From NCBI RefSeq assembly GCF_002374855.1, contig NZ_NWVC01000013.1:1-37514 (forward strand): a DNA stretch of 37,514 bases, read 5' to 3'. Position 1 is the stretch's first letter. Each line of letters opens with the position of its first letter. Shown here piece after piece: positions 1 through 8,255 of the stretch. Source of the DNA: Sphingomonas adhaesiva (GTDB lineage: Bacteria > Pseudomonadota > Alphaproteobacteria > Sphingomonadales > Sphingomonadaceae). Under the pieces are notes generated by a model that was given only the letters and a program-made list of their open reading frames with translations, ran no database searches and had not been told where the DNA came from. The position numbers and the translations under genes were made by a program.

Positions 1-49
1 AATACCAGCATCCCGATCTCGCCGCCTGACACACCGCCAAGCGAGCAGC

Positions 50-343
50 CTAGACCACCGGGATGAGGGGTCCTTTTTCGACGCCGATCACCCCGCTACC
101 GGGGTCCCTTTTCCACGCCGATCCACAGTCCTCCATCGCACATTGCAGTTCTGCGGCCTTCTCGAGCCGCTTCAGGCGCGCCTGTTTGCGCGTCTCGCTA
201 CGCGCCTGCTTCATGACGATCCGGCAGGCATCCGGCGTTGATGGGATGCAACTGCCGTCGGGCAGGACGACAAAGAACTCGACAGGGGGTGGGGGTGGGG
301 TCCGGTCGGCCGAGCCGCCCGAAATCGCGACAGGCGATTTCAT
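50..343 (-). CDS. possible small hypothetical protein (97 aa)
   Basis: An ATG-to-TAG frame of 97 codons on the minus strand has mostly G or C in third positions, and its codon use looks more natural than the plus-strand frame covering the same bases. The middle (about residues 40-70) is rich in Lys, Arg, Gln and Glu, suggesting a charged helix. I recognise no domain. The C-terminal residues are encoded by the near-identical repeats at 66-88 and 100-122, which resemble IS-end sequence, so this may be part of a decayed mobile element. It could also be non-coding. Confidence 0.3.
   Translation of the reverse strand: MKSPVAISGGSADRTPPPPPVEFFVVLPDGSCIPSTPDACRIVMKQARSETRKQARLKRLEKAAELQCAMEDCGSAWKRDPGSGVIGVEKGPLIPVV
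66..122. repeat. two near-identical 23-bp direct repeats
   Basis: Bases 66-88 and 100-122 are near copies: GGGGTCC, then a C/T tract, then GACGCCGATC in the first and CACGCCGATC in the second, with a 34-bp period. Repeats of this type are, from memory, found near the ends of IS21-family elements in alphaproteobacteria. No transposase is visible nearby, so a relic of such an end is an inference. Confidence 0.4.
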
Positions 344-347
344 TTAA

Positions 348-778
348 TGCGCCCCCCCACCCACAAATGAAAACTGACCCCTCTTTCTACCTTCGCTGCT
401 GACGACCCGTCCCTGAGCACTGTATTGCTCGAACAGGACACCGAGACGCTCATCGCGGCCTTCTACGATCGATCGGATTGGGCGAAAGCTGGTCATGATC
501 GGCATCATCGACCGACCGGCTGTCCGGCAGCCATGGAAGTGCCGCTCGCGCTATCGATGCCGTGCCAGGCCTGAGTGCCCGAAAAAACAGCTTTGCAGCA
601 GGAGGCCTCGAAACCATAAGCTCGGGGCTGGCCTGGTTCAGCGCAGACTGGATCACGCCCCATGACGAAACCCGTTCCACCGTATCGATCTCAGCCGCGG
701 GTGTGGCTGCGCGCGCCGCGACTTCCGTCGCTGTCCTACAATCTTTCGTGGTCGACATGTCTCGAAGGAGACAGACAG
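348..778. other. intergenic stretch without a convincing gene
   Basis: No frame in this stretch has a good start, ribosome binding site and family resemblance together. A short plus-strand frame is open from about 371 to 575 and has plausible codons between 413 and 500, but it has no ATG start and no recognisable fold; it may be a gene remnant. A -10-like hexamer TACAAT lies at 737-742, some 37 bp before the first gene of the left operon, but no matching -35 is apparent. The run AAAACTGACCCCTC at 370-383 resembles IS-end sequence. Confidence 0.4.
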
Positions 779-1651
779 ATGACGAACGACCTCAACGACC
801 CCAGCGATGAAGCGCTTAGTGCACCGCTCAAAGCTGCCCTTGCTGACGCGCGATCGATACGACGAGATGCGGAAACCGGGATGGCTGACTTTGACGCCCA
901 ACAGTCGGCGCTCGAGCATCATCCCAATCGCGCCGCTTATATGCACGGCGGGATGCTGGCCGAGCGGGGTTTCGGCACAGAACAGATCTTGCCGGTACTG
1001 GGCTTCCATAGCCTCGACTGGAGCGACGCATTGACCCGCCTCGAGGCGTCGACGCCGGTTGATGGCGCCGATCTCCTCGATCGGCTGCTGATCGTCTGTA
1101 CGTCGGACCCCATGCTCGAGGTCTCAGGTGAGCGCGTTCTCCACGATCTCGGTCTGTTAAAGCGCGGCCGCGTTGATCCGTTCTGGTTGAAGCGGCCGAA
1201 GCTGGGCTTGGGTCAGGCGGCCAAGGCGTTCGGGCTGACCGCGGCGCACATCGATGGCCATCGCGGCCTCTATGTCTTGGCACAACCTACGCTTCGTCGA
1301 TTGCTCGAACGGGCAGCCGTCGGTCAGGCCGACCAACGGTTCGGCGCCGTGCTGCTGACGGCAATCGGATCGGGTGGCGAGCCGCTCGCCGCGATCGGGG
1401 CGGCCGCGTACTATCGCGATGCCGAAGCTCGCTATCGGGCCGATTGCGACCGCTTCGCCGACCATCAGCGGCGCCACCCCGGACGCCGTTGGCGTCTGAA
1501 GCCCGCGCTGTCACGTCAGGGCCATCTCGCGATCACGACTGCCCGGCAGAAGGACATTGCTGTCCCGGCCGAGCGGATGCGGGGACATGCCGCCGACTGG
1601 CTGGCCAATCAGAATGCCAATCTGCGCTTCAACGGGGGAGATGAGGCATGA
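779..1651 (+). CDS. unrecognised plasmid-type protein, first gene of left operon
   Basis: This 290-residue soluble protein begins at an ATG preceded by AAGGAG at 765-770, eight bases away, which is why this start is preferred over longer versions. Residues 140-185 contain a stretch (LGLGQAAKAFGLTAAHIDGH) that could be a helix-turn-helix followed by a helix, but I cannot assign a family. No signal peptide or membrane segment is visible. Its stop overlaps the start of the next gene by four bases (ATGA), so the two are probably translated together. It is the first gene of the operon that includes the ParB-like, methyltransferase, ubiquitin-like and E1-like genes, so a role in maintenance or control of a mobile replicon is possible but unproven. 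Confidence 0.75.
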   Translation: MTNDLNDPSDEALSAPLKAALADARSIRRDAETGMADFDAQQSALEHHPNRAAYMHGGMLAERGFGTEQILPVLGFHSLDWSDALTRLEASTPVDGADLLDRLLIVCTSDPMLEVSGERVLHDLGLLKRGRVDPFWLKRPKLGLGQAAKAFGLTAAHIDGHRGLYVLAQPTLRRLLERAAVGQADQRFGAVLLTAIGSGGEPLAAIGAAAYYRDAEARYRADCDRFADHQRRHPGRRWRLKPALSRQGHLAITTARQKDIAVPAERMRGHAADWLANQNANLRFNGGDEA

Positions 1652-4110
1652 TCCCCGATCCTCTGCTCGACGGCGACACGCGGGCGCAGATCCTGTGCCT
1701 CCTTCACCGCGCGCACATCATCCTCCCCGACGTCATTCTCGCCGACGGAACGGCCTCGCCCGATCAGGTGGCGCGCATTCCGCGTGGCGTGTCGGTCGCC
1801 CTGGCGGCCCTGCCGCATCGCGAGCTCGGGGTGGCATCCTGGCGATGGTCCTGTGCTGCGCTGGTCGGAACGCGCCTGCCTGCGCTCATCCCCTACATGT
1901 CCGACCGTGCCGCCAAAGCGATCGGGAGCGGCGCGTCGATGCGGCACATCATGCAGCCGCGATCCGCAGACGACATCCGGCGCTGGCTCTTTGACATCAG
2001 CGGGGTGCGCTACGCGCCCGCCGCGTTCTGGAAGGTCGCCGGTTGGGAAATCGGCTGGCTGGCCGAATGGCTAGAACGGATGCGGGCGGGCGGCCCGATG
2101 GCGCATCTCAGCATCGCCGAGCGCCAGGCGGCGGCAGCCGTGCGCGCCGCCTGGTGCGTGCATCGGCATGATCGGAACGCCAGCGCGTCGCTGATCCAGA
2201 CCGGCGCGCTCATTGCGGTCCGCGCGACGCTCGACATGGTTCAAATCTTCGAGCGGCTGGTCGCGACCGCGAAGCAAACGCCGACCCCGACAGACTATCG
2301 CAGGAATGCGCGCGACGCTTACGCGGCGATCCGCCAGCGACTGCGATCCTGTCTGGGCGCGCTTGAAGATGCCGCACGGCCGACGACGCGTGACGACGCT
2401 CGGCGAAAGAAGATCGCATCGGTCCTGGGTCATGCCCGCGACATCGTCGAGACGATCGCCCTGTTCACCGTCGTCGACGAAGAAATCGGCCCGCGATTGA
2501 TCCGGATCGCCGAGACGCTTCCGATCCGGGGCCGACCCGAGGCACCAACGCTGTCTGGCTTTGCCGCCGAGCTCGAGGCGATCGCGATGCGCGTCGAGCG
2601 GATCGCAACCGATCCTGGTTTCGCCGTCCTCCCATCGCAATGGGCCGGCCTGCTGACAGGGGACCTGAGCCGTCTGCTCATACCGTACCCCCAGGCCCGG
2701 CGGGACCGGCTGGCCGAGGTGCGGACCGACCTCATCGTAAAGCTCATCGTGACCCGCCGGCTCGACCGGCTGTTCGAGGCACTGCCGTGGATGGCAGCCC
2801 CGAGCGGCGCCTTTCCGCTGACGTTCGGCGGGCCTCTCGGGGCGGTTGCCGCCGTGTTCGAGGTGGCGCGCGCCCACGAGATAGCGCTCGAGCTGAAGCG
2901 CCGGACATTCGACAGCATCGGTGGACCGCGGCTGGATGCGCGCCGTGGCCAGCGGGAGATTTCGGATCCAACGGCCTTACGCCACGCCTTGCGAAACCGG
3001 ACCCGGGTCGGCCTGATGCTCGCATCGAGCGCTCTTTCGCATCATATGGTGCAGGCATGGCTGACCGGCAGCCGGTTCGACCCGGCCCATCCGCTCCCGA
3101 CGCTCGCCCGCGGCCATCTCGACCATGATTTCGTCAGGGCAATGGACGATCCGGCGATAATAGCCAGCGTTGCCACGATCGAGCTGGCAAAGCCCATCTA
3201 CACGCAGACAGGCTATCATCGGGATCTGGCCGTTTACATGGGGTTGACCCAATCGGACATCCTGAGTGCAGTTCTGATCGAGGCGTTTCCTGGCGAAGCC
3301 CGCGATCCCGGCGTCGGCCTGTTCATCAGGCTTGCCGACGCCCGCCGCAGCAACCTGAAGATCGACAGCACGCCGGCCTCGGTCCCCCCAGCCGGCATCG
3401 CCAACCGGGAAATGCTTCGGTCGATGCTGAAGTCGCTCGACACGCCGACCGATGGCAGGGACGACGCCTGGCGCATTTTTATGTCGGTGCGCCCAGCCCC
3501 ACGCGATCACGAGCTTGCCTACTTTGACGATCGCCACGGAGGTCACGTCGGCTGCCGGAGCAAGGACGGCGGCGCCGTCCGCAAGCGCGCGGCCCGCCTG
3601 CTGAAGGACCGTGCGCGCGCCATCCAACCGCTTAAACGCCGGATCGACCAGGCGCGCATCTGGCCGCGTGAAAAAGGCAAAGCCGTATCTGATGACCGCC
3701 CGCTAGTTTCTGTGCTGCGCGGCCTCGGTCCCCTCCCCGGCCTGACACCCGTGGCGCAAACCTTCGCGCCTTGTCTCTGGTTTCGGCCTGCCATCGATGC
3801 TGAGCGCCACGCGTGGATCGCCAATGGCGCGCAGATGTCGGCGCCGCTTGCGCAGACGGACGCCGAACACGCCGGAGCGATCGCACTGCAGGTACAGGCC
3901 GTCGTCGCTGCCATGCCTCGGCTGTTCGGCATGCCCGTGGCGCCTGCCGTTCGTCAGCAGATCCTCGTCCCCCTCTGGACGGGGCTTGCCGGCATCACCG
4001 GCGATCAGGCGCATGTCAGGCAAAACGGTAAGAAGCGCTGGACTTCCGTCGCTGGCGAAAAACGAACGGCTGCAAAGGGTGGCAATCGACAACACCCGAG
4101 GACATCATGA
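1648..4110 (+). CDS. large unrecognised protein (820 aa) of left operon
   Basis: This long frame encodes 820 residues and is coupled by ATGA overlaps to the genes on both sides. It is rich in Arg and Ala and has no signal peptide, no clear membrane segment and no Walker motif that I can see. The last 40 residues are strongly basic, with several Lys and Arg residues, which would suit nucleic-acid binding. Residues about 600-680 hold a motif-like run (PAPRDHELAYFDDRHGGHVG) that I cannot attribute to a family. Its position just upstream of a ParB-like gene suggests a replicon-maintenance function, but that is inference only. The length and unbroken frame make it clearly a real gene. Confidence 0.75.
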   Translation: MIPDPLLDGDTRAQILCLLHRAHIILPDVILADGTASPDQVARIPRGVSVALAALPHRELGVASWRWSCAALVGTRLPALIPYMSDRAAKAIGSGASMRHIMQPRSADDIRRWLFDISGVRYAPAAFWKVAGWEIGWLAEWLERMRAGGPMAHLSIAERQAAAAVRAAWCVHRHDRNASASLIQTGALIAVRATLDMVQIFERLVATAKQTPTPTDYRRNARDAYAAIRQRLRSCLGALEDAARPTTRDDARRKKIASVLGHARDIVETIALFTVVDEEIGPRLIRIAETLPIRGRPEAPTLSGFAAELEAIAMRVERIATDPGFAVLPSQWAGLLTGDLSRLLIPYPQARRDRLAEVRTDLIVKLIVTRRLDRLFEALPWMAAPSGAFPLTFGGPLGAVAAVFEVARAHEIALELKRRTFDSIGGPRLDARRGQREISDPTALRHALRNRTRVGLMLASSALSHHMVQAWLTGSRFDPAHPLPTLARGHLDHDFVRAMDDPAIIASVATIELAKPIYTQTGYHRDLAVYMGLTQSDILSAVLIEAFPGEARDPGVGLFIRLADARRSNLKIDSTPASVPPAGIANREMLRSMLKSLDTPTDGRDDAWRIFMSVRPAPRDHELAYFDDRHGGHVGCRSKDGGAVRKRAARLLKDRARAIQPLKRRIDQARIWPREKGKAVSDDRPLVSVLRGLGPLPGLTPVAQTFAPCLWFRPAIDAERHAWIANGAQMSAPLAQTDAEHAGAIALQVQAVVAAMPRLFGMPVAPAVRQQILVPLWTGLAGITGDQAHVRQNGKKRWTSVAGEKRTAAKGGNRQHPRTS

Positions 4111-4970
4111 CCGAACAGCTCCCGCTTGCCGCCGCAACCCCGAAGACCACGCGTGTCGTGATGGTCGATCCCGCGACCGTGCGGATTTCGCCTCTCAACC
4201 CGCGCGTCGATACACCGCATGCGCCGGCAGCGATCGCGCGCCTTGCCGATGAGATAAGGGCGGTCGGCCAGATCAACGACGCGCACGGCGAATATGCAGA
4301 GGACGGCGCGATCGAGATCCTCGCGGGATCGCGCCGGACCGCTGCCTGCCTTCTGGCCGGCCTCCAGGTGCGAGTCCGCATCCATCCCGACCTGCCGCGC
4401 GACGAGGCGATCAAGATCGCCTACCGGGATGACCGCGAAGCTCAGACGCCAAGCCTCTGGGACCTGGCCGACGGCTGGTCGAGGCTGCTCGACCAGAACA
4501 TCGTCCCCTCCGATGCGGCGCTTGCGCGGCTGGTCGGCGTAGACAAATCGACGATGAGCCGGGGTCTCGCCTTCCGCAACGCGCCCGAGGCGATCCTGGC
4601 GGCCTTCACCGACCGGCGCGAGATCAGCCTCTCGCAATGGGTCGATCTCGCGCCGCTCATCGAGAATGAGGACACGCGCTCGGCTCTGCTTGCCCGGGCA
4701 TCCCTGATCACCGGCATGGGCTATGCCGCACCGCGCGTCGCCAGCGAACTGAAAGCTGCCGCCGCGGGCAAGGTACGGATCGAGACGGTCGAGGTCCGCA
4801 ACCGCCATGATCGCATCATCGCGACCATCCAGCCAGGGCATCGCGGCGACTTCACGGTCAAGCTGAAGCCGATGGCCGAAGCGCATCCGAGCTACCGGCT
4901 CGAATATGCGCGGCTCGTCCACGAAAAGCTGGTCGAGACGATCAAGACCTTCTTCGAGAAGGATGGCTGA
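4107..4970 (+). CDS. ParB/Spo0J-like DNA-binding protein
   Basis: The protein has 287 residues. Residues about 15-110 look like the ParB/Srx domain: a conserved start with ISPLNPR, then an I-E-I-L-AGSRRTAAC segment that matches the nucleotide-binding GxRR box of ParB. Residues about 140-175 form a helix-turn-helix (ALARLVGVDKSTMSRGLAF). Proteins of this class load on centromere-like sites for plasmid partition, or act as specialised ParB-related factors in plasmid cassettes. No ParA partner is adjacent in this window, so it may be the second type. It overlaps its upstream neighbour by four bases and ends two bases before the next gene, so it is part of the same operon. The family call is firm; the cellular role is inferred. 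Confidence 0.85.
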   Translation: MTEQLPLAAATPKTTRVVMVDPATVRISPLNPRVDTPHAPAAIARLADEIRAVGQINDAHGEYAEDGAIEILAGSRRTAACLLAGLQVRVRIHPDLPRDEAIKIAYRDDREAQTPSLWDLADGWSRLLDQNIVPSDAALARLVGVDKSTMSRGLAFRNAPEAILAAFTDRREISLSQWVDLAPLIENEDTRSALLARASLITGMGYAAPRVASELKAAAAGKVRIETVEVRNRHDRIIATIQPGHRGDFTVKLKPMAEAHPSYRLEYARLVHEKLVETIKTFFEKDG

Positions 4971-4972
4971 CG

Positions 4973-5314
4973 ATGGATCGCACTCTGGACAACCGCCCCG
5001 TCCTCCCCATTGAGGATGTCGAGCTCTGGTTCGGGCCGGCAAACCGGCTTGTCGGGCGCAAGGACAGCGCAGCGCTGGCCCAGGTTCCGCATGATGTCTA
5101 TCCTAATCCCGTGCCGGCCTGCGCGGCCTGCCCTGCCATGGACTGGTATCTGACGCGCAAATCCTTGCGCTGTTTCTGTACGGCGAAGAACGTGATCGCA
5201 TGGGTGTCCGACGAGGATCCGGTGCTCGTCTGCGATACACGCGAACGGCTGATCGAGGAGGAGACCGAGGACGGCGCTGGCGTCCGGTCGCGCAAAGTCG
5301 GGGACGAGGCATGA
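4973..5314 (+). CDS. small Cys-rich protein, possible zinc ribbon
   Basis: A 113-residue protein begins two bases after the ParB-like gene. Its centre carries a CAACPAMDW motif followed about 20 residues later by RCFC, giving two CxxC/CxC pairs that could bind zinc or another metal. The C-terminus is acidic and then basic. I do not recognise a named family. The stop overlaps the start of the next gene by four bases, so it is coexpressed. A structural or DNA-binding role beside the ParB-like protein is possible but speculative. Confidence 0.7.
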   Translation: MDRTLDNRPVLPIEDVELWFGPANRLVGRKDSAALAQVPHDVYPNPVPACAACPAMDWYLTRKSLRCFCTAKNVIAWVSDEDPVLVCDTRERLIEEETEDGAGVRSRKVGDEA

Positions 5315-5910
5315 ACCGGGCGGCCGCCCGCATGATGGCGCGGGCGCCGCTCCTCTCGGCAACGAGCCTGCGTTTCCTGCAGATGGCCGACATCAGCGTT
5401 CGCGAATTCCTTGCGGGCTTCCGCATGCGCAGCGGAGGTGAATGTCTCTACCTCTTCGTGCCCTCGTACCAGAGCCCCCCGGTCGTCCGCAAATCCAGAA
5501 GCCATGGCGGTCGGGGTGACTTCATGAGCACAGGCTCTGGCCGGATCATGCTGACGTATCACACTGACCGGTTCAGCTACGTCGAGGAGCCGATCCATGC
5601 TGGCCCGGATCTGGACAAGCCCGACGTGCGGCTGACGCTATGGGATCGCACGGTGCCCGACACGATCCTCACCGTCCTGCCTGGTCGCAGGTTGATCGAT
5701 CTGATCGGCACCGATCATTTTCTGGGTACGAAATCGACGAGGATCGTGGACGCGACGATCCTGACCTATCCTGGTAGCACCGCGCTGAGGCTCCATCTCG
5801 TCCCGCTCTGGCATGCGGCGGCTCGCGCGTTGCCGATGATGGAGTTGCAGGCTCGCCGCGGGCGGATGAGCCTTAAGGGCATGATGGAAAGGGATGCGGC
5901 ATGCCGATAA
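5311..5910 (+). CDS. unrecognised protein (199 aa) of left operon
   Basis: The chosen ATG overlaps the previous stop as ATGA; a longer in-frame extension upstream lies wholly within the preceding gene and is rejected. The product has 199 residues, is basic near both ends, and shows an alternating hydrophobic pattern in residues 100-170 that suggests a beta-rich domain. I see no catalytic motif and no relation to JAB or E2 folds, which I looked for because of the ubiquitin-like genes downstream. The gene overlaps the methyltransferase start by ten bases, a sign of translational coupling. Confidence 0.7.
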   Translation: MNRAAARMMARAPLLSATSLRFLQMADISVREFLAGFRMRSGGECLYLFVPSYQSPPVVRKSRSHGGRGDFMSTGSGRIMLTYHTDRFSYVEEPIHAGPDLDKPDVRLTLWDRTVPDTILTVLPGRRLIDLIGTDHFLGTKSTRIVDATILTYPGSTALRLHLVPLWHAAARALPMMELQARRGRMSLKGMMERDAACR

Positions 5911-6923
5911 CATCTTTGGTCACCGCGCAGGCGCAGAACCGAGCGCGCCCGCGAGTGGGCCCGGACGCGATTGTTGCGGCGGCGCTCCTGGCAGCACAGC
6001 TCCGCCCCGCGAGAGATCGCGCCGCGCCGGCGGGATCCGCGTCGACCGTGATCGTGCGACGAACGCCGGCAAGACCGGCGTCCAGTTGGGCCCGTCTGTC
6101 GGCGGGACTGCAGAGCGCAGTCCCGGACAAACGTCCTCGCGATCTGCGACTTTCGCAATTCTATACCCGGCCCACGATCGCGGGCCTGATGGCGCAAATC
6201 TTCCGCGAACATTTCAACCTGGACCACTTTCAGACGGTCGAACCGAGCGCCGGCGATGGCGCCTTCCTGCCGTTTCTGCCCTTGGACAGGCTCGCGTTCG
6301 ATATAGAGCCGAAGCATCCCGGTATCGAGGCAGCGGATTTCCTCGAGATCACGGTTCAAAGCGACCTGCCGATCATGATGATCGGCAATCCGCCGTTCGG
6401 CCAGAACAGCAATCTCGCCAAGGCGTTCTTCAATCATGCCGCCAGCCAGTCGCTCGTGATCGCGATGATCCTGCCGCGGACGTTCAGGAAGGCCTCGATC
6501 CAGAACGTCCTCGATCGCAATTTCCATCTGTTCCGGGAGGTGGACGTCCCCGGCGATGCCTTCCTGTTCAGATCGGAGAAGCGCACCGTCCCGGCCGTTT
6601 TCCAGATCTGGATCCGGTCAGATCGACTGCGCGCTCTGCGGTGGACCGAACGGACACACCGGGACTTCACATTCGTAGACCGGGCCGACGCAAATTTCGC
6701 GATCCGGCGCATCGGCGTGAATGCGGGGCGCCTCTACAAAAACCCGAGGGGAGAAGACGACTCGTTTTATTTCATCAAGGGCGACGTATGGGACGTGATG
6801 TCGATGCTCGATTTCCAGGCCGTCGCCCGAGACACCGCTGGCATCCCAAGCCTCTCGAAAGCCGAAATCGTTGGTCTTTACGACGAGCGCATCCGCCTCA
6901 ACCGATCAGCGTGTAAAGCGTAA
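5901..6923 (+). CDS. solitary N6-adenine DNA methyltransferase
   Basis: The 340-residue protein has the ordered motifs of a class I adenine-N6 methyltransferase: a motif X-like RLSQFYTRP at about 84-92, the SAM-binding motif I EPSAGDGAF at 114-122, and the catalytic NPPF at 163-166. The first 75 residues are low-complexity and rich in Ala and Arg. The C-terminal part could hold target recognition but is short for an Eco57I-type fusion enzyme. No restriction nuclease is adjacent, so this is either an orphan methyltransferase marking the mobile element or an anti-restriction function. It overlaps the gene upstream by ten bases and ends in an 18-bp tail overlap with a converging minus-strand gene. 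Confidence 0.87.
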   Translation: MPITSLVTAQAQNRARPRVGPDAIVAAALLAAQLRPARDRAAPAGSASTVIVRRTPARPASSWARLSAGLQSAVPDKRPRDLRLSQFYTRPTIAGLMAQIFREHFNLDHFQTVEPSAGDGAFLPFLPLDRLAFDIEPKHPGIEAADFLEITVQSDLPIMMIGNPPFGQNSNLAKAFFNHAASQSLVIAMILPRTFRKASIQNVLDRNFHLFREVDVPGDAFLFRSEKRTVPAVFQIWIRSDRLRALRWTERTHRDFTFVDRADANFAIRRIGVNAGRLYKNPRGEDDSFYFIKGDVWDVMSMLDFQAVARDTAGIPSLSKAEIVGLYDERIRLNRSACKA

Positions 6924-7535
6924 CCGGTCGAGCTCGTGCGCGAGTTCAGGACCGGTCGCCGAAACAGCCTTGGCAAATCCCTGGACGATTCCCGGCATGT
7001 AGGCCGTGGCGTCCAGGATGAGGCAGGTACCGCCGAGTATCTTGCTGACGCCCGGTAATTCAGCGGGAGCGACGACCTCCACATCGCCGAGCGCGCCTGC
7101 GTAGCGTTCGTCGTGTCGACCCTGCTGTCCCAAATCGGCGAGAGCGTTGCCTGCGATCACGAGAATCGTCGCGTCCCCGATCGTGCGGCGCGCGGTGTAA
7201 TCGACAGGGAGTGCGGGCCCGGCCCCGGCGAGAAGCGCCGGACCCAGTATCTCCCACCGCTCGATCACATAGCGGGCGGCCAGCGTCGGGACCATGAAGG
7301 CCGCCATCAACCGGATGGCCGTCGCAAGCTGCGCCAGTTCGACGAGGCCGTAGGCGAGCGGGCCCGACGGGCGGTCATCGTCGACGTGCGATGCGATAAG
7401 GCGCTGTAGCTGGCGGATCCGCGCGTTGAAAGCCGTTCGCGCCGACGGCTCGATCTGACAGGCGGCCATGATGACGGGGATGGCCTGGGAAAAGCGCAGC
7501 GCGAGGAGCGGGGCGGCAGGACGAGCTATGGTCAT
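6906..7535 (-). CDS. unrecognised minus-strand protein (209 aa)
   Basis: The gene runs against the operon and its 3' end overlaps the end of the methyltransferase gene by 18 bases. The start ATG has GGAG about six bases upstream. The product is rich in Ala and Leu, with a hydrophobic stretch around residues 65-90 and another around 115-135, but neither is a clean membrane helix. I recognise no family. Its divergent partner starts at 7617, and the short region between them carries a promoter and a small palindrome. Confidence 0.65.
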   Translation of the reverse strand: MTIARPAAPLLALRFSQAIPVIMAACQIEPSARTAFNARIRQLQRLIASHVDDDRPSGPLAYGLVELAQLATAIRLMAAFMVPTLAARYVIERWEILGPALLAGAGPALPVDYTARRTIGDATILVIAGNALADLGQQGRHDERYAGALGDVEVVAPAELPGVSKILGGTCLILDATAYMPGIVQGFAKAVSATGPELAHELDRLRFTR

Positions 7536-7579
7536 TCAGGCTCCATCCCCCGCGCTCGGCCAAACGGCAAGAACTGGGA

Positions 7580-7609
7580 TTGCCATTTGAGTACACGATT
7601 GTGTATAGA
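7580..7609 (+). promoter_or_regulatory. sigma70-like promoter with internal palindrome
   Basis: A -35 TTGCCA (7580-7585) and a -10 TATAGA (7604-7609) are separated by 18 bases. The palindrome TACAC-N4-GTGTA (7592-7605) covers the spacer and the start of the -10, where a repressor could block polymerase. Transcription would begin near 7616, directly at the ATG at 7617, giving a nearly leaderless message. Confidence 0.5.
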
Positions 7610-7616
7610 GTTAGCC

Positions 7617-8255
7617 ATGAGATTGGTTGTTGCAGACAGCGAGGCGCACGCCGCCTTTCAATTCCGCTCCGCTCGGGGAGGGAAGACGCTTGAACTGGCC
7701 GTCCAGCCGCTTGGCAGCCGGGCCGCACCTGCCGTGATCTGGACACGGCGGTTCGAGAGCCGGGCGGATCGTGACGTCATGTTGGCCGGCATCGCCGAAG
7801 AGGAGGCTGATCCGGTCTTTCTCGGTCGCCTGACGATGGCGTTCGGTGCCGGCGTCATGGACGAGTTGGCCGAGACGTTCATCGCAGCGGCGGTTGCCGA
7901 ACAGCTTCGGTCTGCTGAAAGGGCACGCGAGACGGCTCGGAAGCGACTGATCGTTCACCTCCAACGCTACCCGGGCAAGCACGGCCGCCATGTGCTCGCA
8001 CTCGAGCGCTTGAGCAGTGAGGAAGCTGACTGGTCGATCACCTACGACCGGTCCATCGAACGCGACCGGCTCTGCGACTGGATGCGGTGGCAGAAGGACC
8101 GCTTCCTGGAGTTTCTCGATCACGCAGCGGAGCATGGCAGCGAGGCGCTGACGCGGCTGCTGCTCGACGAGATGTTCGCAACCGAACGCCGCGTGAAGAA
8201 GGAAGGCCGGGGCGCGGGCGGCGTGCGGCCCCTGCGGATGTGGCGAGGCGACTGA
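7617..8255 (+). CDS. unrecognised protein (212 aa) upstream of the P-loop gene
   Basis: The ATG at 7617 is preferred because the predicted promoter -10 lies immediately upstream; an in-frame TTG at 7587 would fall inside that promoter. The protein has 212 residues, is mostly helical in appearance, and ends in a basic tail with several Lys, Arg and Gly residues. Residues about 85-120 are rich in Ala, Glu and Arg and could form a coiled coil. I recognise no domain. Its stop overlaps the next start as TGATG, so it heads a sub-operon with the P-loop, ubiquitin-like and E1-like genes. Confidence 0.7.
   Translation: MRLVVADSEAHAAFQFRSARGGKTLELAVQPLGSRAAPAVIWTRRFESRADRDVMLAGIAEEEADPVFLGRLTMAFGAGVMDELAETFIAAAVAEQLRSAERARETARKRLIVHLQRYPGKHGRHVLALERLSSEEADWSITYDRSIERDRLCDWMRWQKDRFLEFLDHAAEHGSEALTRLLLDEMFATERRVKKEGRGAGGVRPLRMWRGD

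Noticed and set aside
63..347. Plus-strand frame opposite the small gene at 50-343
   Set aside because: Codon use is less natural than on the minus strand, and there is no ribosome site or family resemblance.
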